64,000 nt of DNA, from positions 3,782,001 through 3,846,000 of the forward strand of contig NZ_OY762229.1 in the NCBI RefSeq assembly GCF_963665355.1, in the 5' to 3' direction. The position numbers were made by a program, and so were the translations under genes. The notes below the pieces were generated by a model. The model made no database searches. It had not been told where the DNA came from and worked only from the letters and a program-made list of their open reading frames with translations. This stretch comes from an uncultured Desulfobacter sp. Lineage in GTDB: Bacteria > Desulfobacterota > Desulfobacteria > Desulfobacterales > Desulfobacteraceae. Below are positions 18,005 through 27,045 of this stretch, one piece after another (position 1 is the stretch's first letter; the number at the start of each line of letters is the position of its first letter).

Positions 18005-18991
18005 TTACTGGGCCGGAGTCGCCGGAGTATGTTCTTTCGTAGTATAGAGGATTTTGAAAAAAGCGTCATGGATATCTTTGCCCACCTGGTTGACCTTTGT
18101 CTGTAACTCATCCAGGTATTCGTGCATGCCGGCAGAAATCACATCATCAATATCCGAATAATCCAGATCCGCACACAGCCGTCCCAGGCTTTTTTCCGCA
18201 GGATTGGATACTGCGCCCCTTGGGGTACCGGTGATTTTATGCAGCGCACACTGGGCACTTGTCAGACAGCAGTGGACGGATCTTGGAAAATTTGGATCAA
18301 AGATAAGAAAGTTGCACACCTGTTTGGGGACAATCCGGTGAAATTGCTTTCGATAGGTTTCAAAGCCTGAAGTGGATTTAAGTACAGCGCCCCACTGGAT
18401 CACATCATAGGGGGAGTTTACATTCTCGGGCTTGGGCAATAACATAAAGTATTTGACATCCAGAATCCGCGATGTCTTGTCTGCCCGTTCCAGCAGCTGT
18501 CCAAGCTGGGCAAAATGAAATGCCTCCCCCCGGGACATGGTGGTGTGTAAAAGGCCCGTAAACATATAGCTCAGCATGGTGATGTCTTTGAAAAATCGGT
18601 GGGGGTCCTTGTTGGGCAGACGGTTTTTTGCTGCCTCCTTGATCAGAAGATAGGAGCGGTTAATCTCTTCCCACATGGTTGATGAGATGATCTCCCGGAC
18701 GCTTCGGGCGTTTTCCCTGGCAGCGGCTACGCATGAAAAGATGGAGTTTGTGTACTCCCTGTCCAGGGCCAGAAACTGGATCACATTGTCCCTGGAATAA
18801 TCTGTGCCGTAACGCTTTTCAAAAACTTCATGGTCGCCTGTGGTCATCACCAGGGGTTGCCAGGCCCCGGATATTTCTGATGTCATGTCCAGAGAAAGGT
18901 TGAGGTTTACATTAATAAAACGAGCTATATTTTCGGCTCTTTCAATATATCGGGTCATCCAGTAGATGGAATCTGCAACGCGGCTTAACAT
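18005..18991 (-). CDS. Alpha-E domain protein (DUF403)
   Basis: A 328-residue all-helical protein beginning MLSRVADSIYWMTRYIERAEN, the hallmark start of the Alpha-E family. The conserved RENAR-type motif (AARENARSVRE) lies near residue 90 and GLLHTTMSRGEAFHF near 145. The helices are thought to form a compact bundle that serves the neighbouring ATP-grasp enzyme; no catalytic residue is firmly established for the family. It sits between the ATP-grasp gene (29 bp upstream) and the transglutaminase-DUF2126 gene, in one transcription unit. The same domain appears fused to an ATP-grasp in the protein encoded at 24382-27045. Confidence 0.9.
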   Translation of the reverse strand: MLSRVADSIYWMTRYIERAENIARFINVNLNLSLDMTSEISGAWQPLVMTTGDHEVFEKRYGTDYSRDNVIQFLALDREYTNSIFSCVAAARENARSVREIISSTMWEEINRSYLLIKEAAKNRLPNKDPHRFFKDITMLSYMFTGLLHTTMSRGEAFHFAQLGQLLERADKTSRILDVKYFMLLPKPENVNSPYDVIQWGAVLKSTSGFETYRKQFHRIVPKQVCNFLIFDPNFPRSVHCCLTSAQCALHKITGTPRGAVSNPAEKSLGRLCADLDYSDIDDVISAGMHEYLDELQTKVNQVGKDIHDAFFKILYTTKEHTPATPAQ

Positions 18992-19020
18992 GATATCTCC
19001 CTAATTTTCTTCATCACAAA

Positions 19021-20475
19021 TTAATCCGTACCGCTCAATACCCAGGAGTCCTTTGTTCCCCCGCCCTGGGATGAGTTCACCACCAGGGAGCCTTTTTTCA
19101 AGGCCACCCGTGTCAGACCTCCCGGAAGCACATAGATATCCTCGCCATAAAGAACGTAGGGGCGAAGATCCACATGCCGCCCTTCAAAATGATCCCCGAT
19201 AATGGTGGGAACCTGGGAAAGGCTGATAGTGGGCTGGGCAATGTAAGTTCTGGGATTGGCCTTGATACGGCGGGCAAACTCCTCGCGTTCGGCCTGGTCT
19301 GCGTGGGGGCCGATCATCATGCCGTATCCGCCGCTTTCATTGGCCGCCTTGACCACGAATTTATCCAGATTGTCAAGCACATGGGCCCGGTCTTTTTCGT
19401 CCCAGCACACATAGGTGGGAACATTGGGTAAAATAGGATCTTCTCCCAGATAGTATTTAATAATCTTGGGAACATAGGCGTAAACGGCCTTGTCATCCGC
19501 CACGCCTGTGCCCGGCGCATTGGCCATGGCCACCCGGCCTTTGAAATAGGCCGACATGATACCCGGAACCCCGAGCATGGAATCGGGCCGGAACACTTTG
19601 GGATCAATGAAATCATCATCAATGCGGCGGTAAAGAACGTCGATGGGGGAAAGGCCCTTGGTGGTCCGCATATAAAGCCGGTCATTGGATACCACAAGGT
19701 CCTGACCCTCCACCAGTTCGATACCCATCTGCTGGGCAAGGAATGAATGTTCAAAATAGGCCGAATTATACCGTCCCGGTGTCAGCACCCCGATTTTGGG
19801 ATTGGAGGCTGTGGCCGGCAAAAGATTTTCCAGGGTGGCCAGAAGCTTGTGGGGGTATTCGTCCACGGCCCGGACCCGGGAGCTTACAAAAACCTCGGGG
19901 AATGTTCTTTTCAGGACCTGGCGGTTTTCGAGCACATAGGAGACGCCGGATGGACAGCGTAAGTTGTCCTCAAGCACATAAAATTTGCCGTCCGTATCCC
20001 GTATCAGGTCCGTTCCCGTCACATGGCACCATACACCTTTGGGCGGAGTGAATCCTTCCATTTGCTTGCGGTAAGCCGTGCAGGACATGATCAGATCCTT
20101 AGGAACCACCTTGTCCAAAAGGATTTTTTTATCATGGTAGATATCTTCCAGAAACAGGTTCAAGGCATGGATACGCTGCTGCAGTCCCTTTTCAATATGC
20201 TGCCACTCCTTGTCCTCAATGATTCTCGGGATAATGTCAAAGGGAAGGATTTTTTCTGTTCCTTCCTCGCTGCCATAGACATTAAAGGTATTGCCTAACT
20301 GTAGAAGTGAGGTCTCGGCAGACTGCTGTTTGATAATCAGCGCATCTTCTGGCAGAGACTCGATTTTGTCGATGAGCTTTTTAGCGCCGTCTCTGACAGT
20401 GCCGTCTTTGTGAAAGAGTTCATCGTAGTACTCTGCTGGAATATAATTTGAAAATTTCATGATCGGCTCCAACAT
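19021..20475 (-). CDS. Circularly permuted type 2 ATP-grasp protein
   Basis: A 484-residue enzyme of the CP_ATPgrasp family (former DUF404/DUF407), predicted to form amide bonds from a carboxylate and an amine with ATP. Diagnostic segments are FNVYGSEEGTEKILPFD near residue 66, GVWCHVTGTDLIRDTDGKF near 145 and RVAMANAPGTGVADDKA near 315. VVKAANESGGYGMMIG near 375 supplies the nucleotide lysine and glycine loop, and the C-terminus reads SLVVNSSQGGGTKDSW. It is the first gene of the leftward operon with Alpha-E and transglutaminase-DUF2126. The ATG at 20475 is the first of two nearby methionines; the second, two codons later, begins MKFSNYIP and may be the real start. Confidence 0.9.
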   Translation of the reverse strand: MLEPIMKFSNYIPAEYYDELFHKDGTVRDGAKKLIDKIESLPEDALIIKQQSAETSLLQLGNTFNVYGSEEGTEKILPFDIIPRIIEDKEWQHIEKGLQQRIHALNLFLEDIYHDKKILLDKVVPKDLIMSCTAYRKQMEGFTPPKGVWCHVTGTDLIRDTDGKFYVLEDNLRCPSGVSYVLENRQVLKRTFPEVFVSSRVRAVDEYPHKLLATLENLLPATASNPKIGVLTPGRYNSAYFEHSFLAQQMGIELVEGQDLVVSNDRLYMRTTKGLSPIDVLYRRIDDDFIDPKVFRPDSMLGVPGIMSAYFKGRVAMANAPGTGVADDKAVYAYVPKIIKYYLGEDPILPNVPTYVCWDEKDRAHVLDNLDKFVVKAANESGGYGMMIGPHADQAEREEFARRIKANPRTYIAQPTISLSQVPTIIGDHFEGRHVDLRPYVLYGEDIYVLPGGLTRVALKKGSLVVNSSQGGGTKDSWVLSGTD

Positions 20476-20908
20476 TTTTTCTTATTGGGCAGGTGTCGGG
20501 CTGTCCAGAGATGGCTCGACGGAAGCTGCATCTTTGTCAATTTGGGGAGTAATGTGAGTTTTTGTGACATTTTTGTTTTATTTGCCATTTGCCAAGGGTT
20601 ATAAAGATACCGGCGTAACAGTCACGGGCCGGCACTTTCATCCTGATTATTTACTTCTTTTGACTGTTTTGAGATAAGCATGAAACGTGCCTTTTTGAAT
20701 TTAAAATGTAAATTTAAAAGGGCGCGTTTCTATAATATGCTGGAAAAATAACTTATTGTCTTATGTGCGAAAATAAGAACTAAAGCTGGCTTGGCCTTGG
20801 TGTCAATATAATTACATTACGTTTTTGTTTTTTTTGAAGGGGGCAGGATCAAAAACGTAATTATCAGAATCAGATGGAAAATATCTGACGCCTGATGAAT
20901 GCCCAGTC
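20476..20908. other. 433-bp intergenic region with two long inverted repeats
   Basis: No gene is visible between the ATP-grasp operon and the regulator gene. An imperfect inverted repeat at 20682-20730 has 21-base arms (GAAACGTGCCTTTTTGAATT... against its partner ending GCGCGTTTC), with about three mismatches. A perfect 12-base inverted repeat, ATTACGTTTTTG / CAAAAACGTAAT, lies at 20816-20827 and 20850-20861, 48 bp beyond the regulator stop codon. The second may terminate the regulator transcript; neither has a typical terminator U tract in a convincing place. Confidence 0.4.
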
Positions 20909-22045
20909 TTACAACTCCGCAACAATACGGCCGGTATCCGAGGTGTCATAACCGGGCAGGCAGGCAAGCTCCTCTCTGAATGACCGGGTCTGGATAATGT
21001 CCAGGGCTGTTGCAACACCAGGATGGATCAAAAGGTCCGAAGGGATGACAAGGTCACACCGGACATGGCCAAGGGGGATGAAATCCAGTCCATAGGTGAC
21101 GGCCACACTCCGCAGGCCCAGGGCAACATCACAGACGTGGTGGCGCACGGCCTCGGCTCCCTGGGCATGGCTGTGCACCAGGTGTTCGTATCCTAAAATT
21201 GATGTTGCAGGAATTTTGCCCTCTTTAAGCAAGTCGTCCAGGAGACTGCGAAGGGCCGCTCCTTCCTCCCGGTTGGCAAGCCGGACATCGTTACGCATAA
21301 GGTCGGCAACCCCCTTGATCCCTTTGGGGTTTCCGGGGGCCACCAGCAGGCCTTCCTCGAAGGCAGAGAACGCAATCATGATCCCTGAAATATCTTTCAT
21401 TTTCTGGGTGACCAGGATTTTGTTTCCATCATCACCTCCCCGGGTATGCATATGGGTGCCTGCAATATGGGCCTGGCCCAAAGCCAGACGGGTTATGGCC
21501 TTTTGACTGGACGCAAACCGGACATTCAGGCTGGCTTGTCCAGGGGCTTCCCGGACCCGGTGCCCCAGAATGGAAAAGGCCGGATCACAGCCCAGAAGCA
21601 GGGCTGTGGACGCCACCTGTTCCTCGGACATTAATATTTTGGCCCGTGACTGACACGGTTCAAGCAGGCCGTCTGCCGCCCCCATGTCCTCCATTCTTGC
21701 ATATGTGCCCACAAGGGGATAGGCAAAGTGCTGTTCCCGGACCTTGGCGATGTTGACCCGTTGGCCCCAGCCAGATTCCTTGTCCAGCAGAACCACGTCC
21801 CTGGCCTGGTCCGGGGGTTGATAAAAGATGTCCTCCACCCGACAGCCCAGCACATGGGCCATGGCAAGGGCAACCCCGGTATTGGGCAGATAGCGGCCGG
21901 TTTCAATGTCGTAAACAGCCTGGCGCTTAATACCCACAAGCTCGGCAAGTTCAGACTGGGTCAATTTTTTTTGTGTGCGCAATTCCTTGAGACGACAGGA
22001 AAGGTTTAATGTGCGATCTGGTGTTTTGGCCATGGGATTACTCAT
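20909..22045 (-). CDS. XRE-type regulator with C-terminal molybdate-binding-like (PBP) domain
   Basis: A 378-residue transcription regulator. The N-terminus (about 15-75) is a Cro/CI-type helix-turn-helix (KKLTQSELAELVGIKRQAVY). Residues about 150-370 form a periplasmic-binding-protein-like ligand domain of the PF12727 type, with AGTHMHTRGG, GKIPATSILGYEHLVHSHAQ and DVALGLRSVAVTYGLDFIPL. Family members bind molybdate/tungstate-like oxyanions. A 14-base sequence in its own upstream region recurs in the modA promoter about 8.8 kb away, so autoregulation and control of modABC are plausible. No Shine-Dalgarno is obvious for either the ATG at 22045 or the one four codons later. Confidence 0.8.
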   Translation of the reverse strand: MSNPMAKTPDRTLNLSCRLKELRTQKKLTQSELAELVGIKRQAVYDIETGRYLPNTGVALAMAHVLGCRVEDIFYQPPDQARDVVLLDKESGWGQRVNIAKVREQHFAYPLVGTYARMEDMGAADGLLEPCQSRAKILMSEEQVASTALLLGCDPAFSILGHRVREAPGQASLNVRFASSQKAITRLALGQAHIAGTHMHTRGGDDGNKILVTQKMKDISGIMIAFSAFEEGLLVAPGNPKGIKGVADLMRNDVRLANREEGAALRSLLDDLLKEGKIPATSILGYEHLVHSHAQGAEAVRHHVCDVALGLRSVAVTYGLDFIPLGHVRCDLVIPSDLLIHPGVATALDIIQTRSFREELACLPGYDTSDTGRIVAEL

Positions 22046-22061
22046 TTATGATTATTAATAC

Positions 22062-22140
22062 TGATACACTATATCATACAATATAAATGAAAAAAAATAG
22101 AACATTGATGATGTTTATAAAATTGTATTGACGTGTATAA
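22062..22140. promoter_or_regulatory. Candidate operator region of the Mo-type regulator gene
   Basis: The 101-bp gap upstream of the regulator contains TGATACA (22062-22068) and TCATACA (22074-22080), repeated 12 bp apart, about one helical turn. It also contains TATTGACGTGTATA (22126-22139). The last 14-mer is repeated exactly at 30914-30927 upstream of modA, where a TGATACA also follows. The shared words suggest a binding site with a TGTATNA-like half-site. This is pattern-based only. Confidence 0.4.
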
Positions 22141-22146
22141 ATTTAA

Positions 22147-23697
22147 TCACAGGGGCGGTGTGCCTCTGTGAATGTCAAGCTTGCGCATGCGCGAGACAAA
22201 GGTTGAACGGTTGATTCCCGATGCCTTTGCCGCCCAGGTAACATTCCAGTTGAATTTTTCCATGAGCGTTTCGACATAGGCTTTCTCAAGGTCCGGCCAG
22301 GTCATGGCGCTGATATCCCGCAGGTACGGTCCCTCTTTTGTTTGGGAGGCGCAATCCTGTGGAGTTGCGTGTGCTGTGGCCCCATCCGGGATATTTTTCA
22401 GGATATGTTCGGGCAGATCTTCAGGGTGTATGATCTCGTCCGGGGCTGTAACCATCAGATACCGGATAAGGTTTTCCAGTTCCCGGATGTTGCCTGGCCA
22501 CGCATAGGAAACAAGGTGATGCAGGGCCTCGGAGCTCATTTTTTTTTCTAAGATTTTTGTTTTTCGGCCTTCTGTAGCTAAAAAATGGCGGGCCAGCAAA
22601 GGAATATCCTCCCGGCGTTCACGTAAAGGCGGCAGGTGAACCGGCAGTACGGACAACCGGTAATACAGATCCTGTCTGAACCGGTTTGTTTGAATCATAT
22701 CTCCAAGGTCTTTGTTGGTGGCGGCAATAATTCTGACATTGATATGCCGAACCGTGGTGGACCCCAGGGGCTTTATCTCATTTTTCTGAAGCACCCGTAA
22801 AAGTCCTGCCTGGATGCCCATGGACATATCCCCTATTTCGTCCAGAAAAACCGTGCCTCCGTCAGCCGCCTCAAACAGCCCGGCCCGGTCCCGGACCGCT
22901 CCGGTGAAGGCGCCTTTTTTATAACCGAACAATTCACTTTCCAGAAGGGTTTCAGGGATAGCCGAGCAGTTCTGGGCCAGGAAAGGATAATCCGCCCTGG
23001 AACTGTCCTTGTGCAGGTATTCTGCCACAAGCTCCTTGCCTGTGCCGCTTTCTCCTGTTATCAGTACATTGAAGTCGGTATCGGCGTAGCTTTTGACAAG
23101 ATCCATGCTTTTTTGAAAGGCTTTGCTCTGGCCGATAATGGTATTTCCCTTTTCAATTTTGGAGAGGACCGAAGAAAGCCTGCGGTTTTTTCTTTGTTCA
23201 CTGGCATAACTTAAGGCATTGCCCAGGGCTATGGAACAGATTTCAACCAGATTTTGAAAATGGGAAAGATAGGAAGAGTCCAGATTGAGATGAATATTGT
23301 CCGGATTGGTGTCAATGATTTGAACCGCACCAAAAACCTGTCCGTCTATAAGTAGGGGGAAACAAAGGATCTGGCTGCTTTTTACGGCGAAATGGGCTTC
23401 CATCTCCCGGTTGTGGCGTCGGTCTGAGCCTGCTTTGGCAATGGTCATCTCGCCGTTTTCAATGACCCATCCCACAATGGAGGGGGAGCCTGCATCCAGG
23501 GTAACGCCAACAATATTTTCGCTGTCAATACCGGCGGCCTCAACACAGACATAGGTCCTGTCCCGTTTAATCCATATTGATCCGCGTTTGACATTTTGAA
23601 TTTTCAGCAGTGCATGGAGAAATTTTTTTTGAAGAATCTCCGGGTCCAGTTCCCTGAACAGTTCGTAATTCCCCTGGGATGATTTCTCTTTATTCAT
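22147..23697 (-). CDS. Sigma-54-dependent transcription activator with GAF sensor
   Basis: A 516-residue bacterial enhancer-binding protein. An N-terminal GAF domain (about 20-170) precedes the AAA+ domain with Walker A GESGTGKE near 212, the sigma-54-contacting GAFTGA loop near 260, and Walker B VFLDEIGDM near 282. A Fis-type helix-turn-helix closes the protein (WAAKASGINRSTFVSRMRKL, about 490-510). It should activate an RpoN promoter, with activity set by a ligand of the GAF domain. It lies just upstream of the Mo-type regulator gene on the same strand, 101 bp apart. No -24/-12 sequence with correct GG-N10-GC spacing was found nearby, so its target is unknown. Confidence 0.9.
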   Translation of the reverse strand: MNKEKSSQGNYELFRELDPEILQKKFLHALLKIQNVKRGSIWIKRDRTYVCVEAAGIDSENIVGVTLDAGSPSIVGWVIENGEMTIAKAGSDRRHNREMEAHFAVKSSQILCFPLLIDGQVFGAVQIIDTNPDNIHLNLDSSYLSHFQNLVEICSIALGNALSYASEQRKNRRLSSVLSKIEKGNTIIGQSKAFQKSMDLVKSYADTDFNVLITGESGTGKELVAEYLHKDSSRADYPFLAQNCSAIPETLLESELFGYKKGAFTGAVRDRAGLFEAADGGTVFLDEIGDMSMGIQAGLLRVLQKNEIKPLGSTTVRHINVRIIAATNKDLGDMIQTNRFRQDLYYRLSVLPVHLPPLRERREDIPLLARHFLATEGRKTKILEKKMSSEALHHLVSYAWPGNIRELENLIRYLMVTAPDEIIHPEDLPEHILKNIPDGATAHATPQDCASQTKEGPYLRDISAMTWPDLEKAYVETLMEKFNWNVTWAAKASGINRSTFVSRMRKLDIHRGTPPL

Positions 23698-23955
23698 AAC
23701 ACAGCATCCTGTTTAGGCTTATTTGTCTTTGGTCCAGGCAGGCCCGGTGAAAGGTTTGATCTGTAATTGTGATTTTGGTTAATCAATTTATATATCACAT
23801 ATAATTGAATCCCGGTATTTAAAAGATTGCTGTTTCATGGGTATGGATAGATGGTTTGGGTAAATGGGCGTATGTTCCATCTTGCCATCCAGGGAGAAGT
23901 CGGTATACCCTGCATTTTTTATGGTCAATTTTATTTGATGATTATTTAATGAGTT

Positions 23956-24147
23956 ATGCATATGAAACTAAATCGTATTCAAGTCAGAATTTTTGAAAAG
24001 CTCAGTAAAGATAAAGGGCTGGAAAATGACGACTATATCAAGCAGTATTCCATGGAATTTATAGATGTGAAGCGGAATGGGTTTAAAGATCTTAGCGAAG
24101 AAGAAGGGGACTTGTGGATTCATAAGGCATATCTTTTATCCCTGTAG
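23956..24147 (+). CDS. Small hypothetical protein, 63 aa
   Basis: The frame encodes a charged 63-residue protein rich in Lys, Glu and Asp (for example IFEKLSKDKGLENDDYIKQ). It starts at an ATG with a second ATG two codons later and lacks a strong ribosome binding site. No family is recognised. It lies alone in the roughly 680-bp gap between the sigma-54 activator and the second ATP-grasp gene. The amino-acid composition looks protein-like rather than random, but conservation would have to be shown. The rest of the gap holds no clear feature. Confidence 0.4.
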   Translation: MHMKLNRIQVRIFEKLSKDKGLENDDYIKQYSMEFIDVKRNGFKDLSEEEGDLWIHKAYLLSL

Positions 24148-24381
24148 GGCCACCTCTAATAATTGCCTTATTTAAAGGGGCTTTTGCCCTCCTGATGGTA
24201 GATTGCTATTCATCTGTAACCGCCTTTAAACGGCTGCCTTTTGACCTTGCGTCTTTCAGGGGAATCAATTATAGTCGATACTTTTGGAATATGGCGATTA
24301 TGGCAGATCCCGCCGCCTGATAGGGTTTGACAGGATTTGCAGAAATACTTTTAAAACCGTGCTTGTGTAGATATAACTGTA

Positions 24382-27045
24382 ATGAGTCCGACCAATGAAC
24401 CCATCCCCGGGGACGACCCGGGACCGTCCGGGAGCAGGCCTGTCAACCCGGTTCTTACCACGGATATATTAAACCAGAGCACGGCTGTTGACCTAAGCAG
24501 CGGCAGGATGCCGCCCCATTGGGATGGACTGGCTAAATATCTTAACAGCCTGGGAACCGCAGAATTGTCCCAGCGCTGGAAAAAAGCGCGGCAGATTATC
24601 CAGGAACACGGATCCGCCTATAATGTTTTTAACCCGGAAACCGCCACAGAAAGACCCTGGGCTCTTGATCCGATTCCTTTGCCCATTTCAAGCCGTACCT
24701 GGCAGATCCTTGAGCACGGCATCCAGCAGCGTACAAAACTATTAGCCTTAATTTTTAAGGATATCTACGGTCGCCAGGATTTTATAAAACGCCGGGTCAT
24801 TCCTGCAGAACTGGTATTCGGCAATCCAGGATTTCTTCGCCAGTGCCGTTTTGGCTCACAACGCCTCATCCCGGATCACCATCTGTTCTCTTCGGACCTC
24901 ATCCGCCTGGCTGACGGCAGGTGGCAGGTGGTGTCACATGGCACCCAGGCTCCGGCCGGAACCGGTTATGCCCTGGAAAACCGGGTTATCCTCACCCGGA
25001 TTCTGCCCAGGATGTTTCATTCCAGAAAAGTTCAGCGTCTGGCCCCGTTTTTTAAATATCTGAATCTGTCCCTGATGGAAATTTCCGGGCAGAAACAGCA
25101 GGAGCCCCGCATTGTAATGCTCTCCGAAGGTCCCTCCGGTGCCCATTATTTTGAACAGGTGTTTCTGGCAAGGTATCTGGGCTATACCTTGGTGGAGACC
25201 AACGATCTGACCACCCGGGGAGACTGGGTGTTTCTAAAAACTTTGGGCGGGCTTCAGCGGGTGGATGTTATTTTGCGTCAGATTCCGGATTATTCCTGTG
25301 ATCCCCAGCTGGGTGCAAGCCGGACATTTCCCGGTATACCCGGCCTGGTTCAGGCGGCCCGGGCGGGCAATGTGGCCATAAGCAACGCGCTGGGATCAGG
25401 TATTCTTGAATCTCCGGGCCTGTTTGCCCTGCTGCCCCGGTTATGCCAGGAGATTCTGGGCGAACCCCTTCTTCTTGAAAATACGGACACATTCTGGCTG
25501 GGGACACCGGGAACACAGCTCAGGGTAGTGGAAGAAATAAGAAGCGGTTCCAGGCCCATGACCCTTTACAGTGCATTCAGTCCGGCCCATACCCAGGTGG
25601 TGCACACCAGCTCCCTGACCGGGCCTAAAAAACAGGAGTTGCTTGCCGCCATCCAGGCCACACCTTATGCCTGGGCCGGTGGTTATTCTGTGAACCCTTT
25701 TACTGTACCGGTCTGGACCGAACAGGGGGTAAGAAACAGGTACACAGCCGTGCGTATGTTTTCTAGCTCCATCACGGATAATGCCCCCACGGCGCCTGCA
25801 CGAATTTCGGATCAGGTGGAAACCGCTGTCATGTCCGGCGGACTGGCCCGGGTGGCCGATGATCCGGAAACACTTGTTTTGTCCGGTACCCGGGGAAAAG
25901 GGCAGGGGGCCAAGGATGCCTGGTGTCTGTCTGAACGTCCCACCGAATTTAAAAGTATGCTTCACCGCTTTACAACCCCCTTTGAAATTCACAGGGGAAG
26001 TGATCTGCCCAGCCGTGTGGCGGATAACATGCTGTGGCTGGGGCGGTACATGGAACGTACTGAAGGCATGCTGCGGGTGATCCGAAGCGTTTTGATGCGG
26101 GTGCACAGCGAAATCCAACTGGACAAGGTCAGTGAGATGCCCTTCTTTCTCAGGGTCATGGCCAATCTGGAAATTGTATCTGCGAATTTTGGTCGGCCTG
26201 ATGCCTCTTTTTCCGTAAGCATTATTGAAAAAGAGTTATACCGTTCCATCTATGGGGTGCAGATACAGAGCAGTATTCTTAACTGTCTGAACAACGCCAT
26301 CCAGGTAGCTGACCGGGTCAGGGACCGGCTTTCTGATGACTCCTGGCAGATCCTTGGTCGCATTGAAAAAGGGCTGGTCCAGATCAACCCCAAAAATCAG
26401 AGTGCTGAAATCCTGGAAATGCTCAGTGATATTATTCTGAATATGTCCGCCTTTGCAGGACTTGCCCTGGAAAGCATGACCCGGGGAATGGGGTGGCGGT
26501 TCATGGATATGGGCCGGCGGATTGAGCGCGCCCTTCATATGATAACTGTCATGGGCAGTCTGATTCAGGGACGCACACTTCCGGATTCCAACGATCTTGA
26601 GGCTGTTCTGGAGGTGGCGGACAGCCGCATCACCTATCACACCCGGTACAGGACCACCCTTCATATGGAACCACTGGTGGACTTGCTGCTGCTGGATGAG
26701 ATAAACCCACGATCTGTGGGGTTTCAGCTGGTGGCCCTTCACTCCCATCTGAAAAATCTGCCCAAGTCCCAACCTCTTCCTTTCCGGACAAAGGAGGAGA
26801 AAATTATTTTGGACCTGACTACCCGGCTGCGCCTGGCAGATACACAGGAGTTGATGGTATTTGGCAAAGCGCATATTTTGCCCAACCTCAATGCTTTGCT
26901 GGAAAAATTGAACAACGATCTGCAAGGTCTTGCAGACAGCATCACCCAGCACTATCTAAGCCGGATCGAAACGGAAAAACAACTCAATGGGCAGTATGAG
27001 GGCACGGGGTATCCTGTGGTCGGGGCGGTGAACAATGAAATATAA
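24382..27045 (+). CDS. Fused circularly permuted ATP-grasp / Alpha-E protein
   Basis: An 887-residue fusion that carries in one chain the two activities encoded separately at 18005-20475. Residues about 70-520 correspond to a divergent ATP-grasp, with YNVFNPETATERPWALDPIP at its start, LSEGPSGAHYFEQVFLARYL, and ISNALGSGILESPGL in place of the NAPGTG motif. The conserved AANESGGYG loop is not obvious, and YAWAGGYSVNPFTVPVW lies in the corresponding region, so catalysis may be altered or lost in this half. Residues about 535-875 are an Alpha-E domain beginning SRVADNMLWLGRYMERTEG. It overlaps the following transglutaminase gene by 11 bp, so the two are probably translationally coupled. Confidence 0.85.
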   Translation: MSPTNEPIPGDDPGPSGSRPVNPVLTTDILNQSTAVDLSSGRMPPHWDGLAKYLNSLGTAELSQRWKKARQIIQEHGSAYNVFNPETATERPWALDPIPLPISSRTWQILEHGIQQRTKLLALIFKDIYGRQDFIKRRVIPAELVFGNPGFLRQCRFGSQRLIPDHHLFSSDLIRLADGRWQVVSHGTQAPAGTGYALENRVILTRILPRMFHSRKVQRLAPFFKYLNLSLMEISGQKQQEPRIVMLSEGPSGAHYFEQVFLARYLGYTLVETNDLTTRGDWVFLKTLGGLQRVDVILRQIPDYSCDPQLGASRTFPGIPGLVQAARAGNVAISNALGSGILESPGLFALLPRLCQEILGEPLLLENTDTFWLGTPGTQLRVVEEIRSGSRPMTLYSAFSPAHTQVVHTSSLTGPKKQELLAAIQATPYAWAGGYSVNPFTVPVWTEQGVRNRYTAVRMFSSSITDNAPTAPARISDQVETAVMSGGLARVADDPETLVLSGTRGKGQGAKDAWCLSERPTEFKSMLHRFTTPFEIHRGSDLPSRVADNMLWLGRYMERTEGMLRVIRSVLMRVHSEIQLDKVSEMPFFLRVMANLEIVSANFGRPDASFSVSIIEKELYRSIYGVQIQSSILNCLNNAIQVADRVRDRLSDDSWQILGRIEKGLVQINPKNQSAEILEMLSDIILNMSAFAGLALESMTRGMGWRFMDMGRRIERALHMITVMGSLIQGRTLPDSNDLEAVLEVADSRITYHTRYRTTLHMEPLVDLLLLDEINPRSVGFQLVALHSHLKNLPKSQPLPFRTKEEKIILDLTTRLRLADTQELMVFGKAHILPNLNALLEKLNNDLQGLADSITQHYLSRIETEKQLNGQYEGTGYPVVGAVNNEI

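Noticed and set aside
20550-20600. Possible sigma-54 promoter (TTGGCA...TGGCAA) near the ATP-grasp operon
   Set aside because: The GG and GC elements are eight rather than ten bases apart, which does not support RpoN binding.
25441-26118. Open 225-codon frame antisense to the ATP-grasp/Alpha-E fusion
   Set aside because: It overlaps a clear family member and shows no protein-family pattern.
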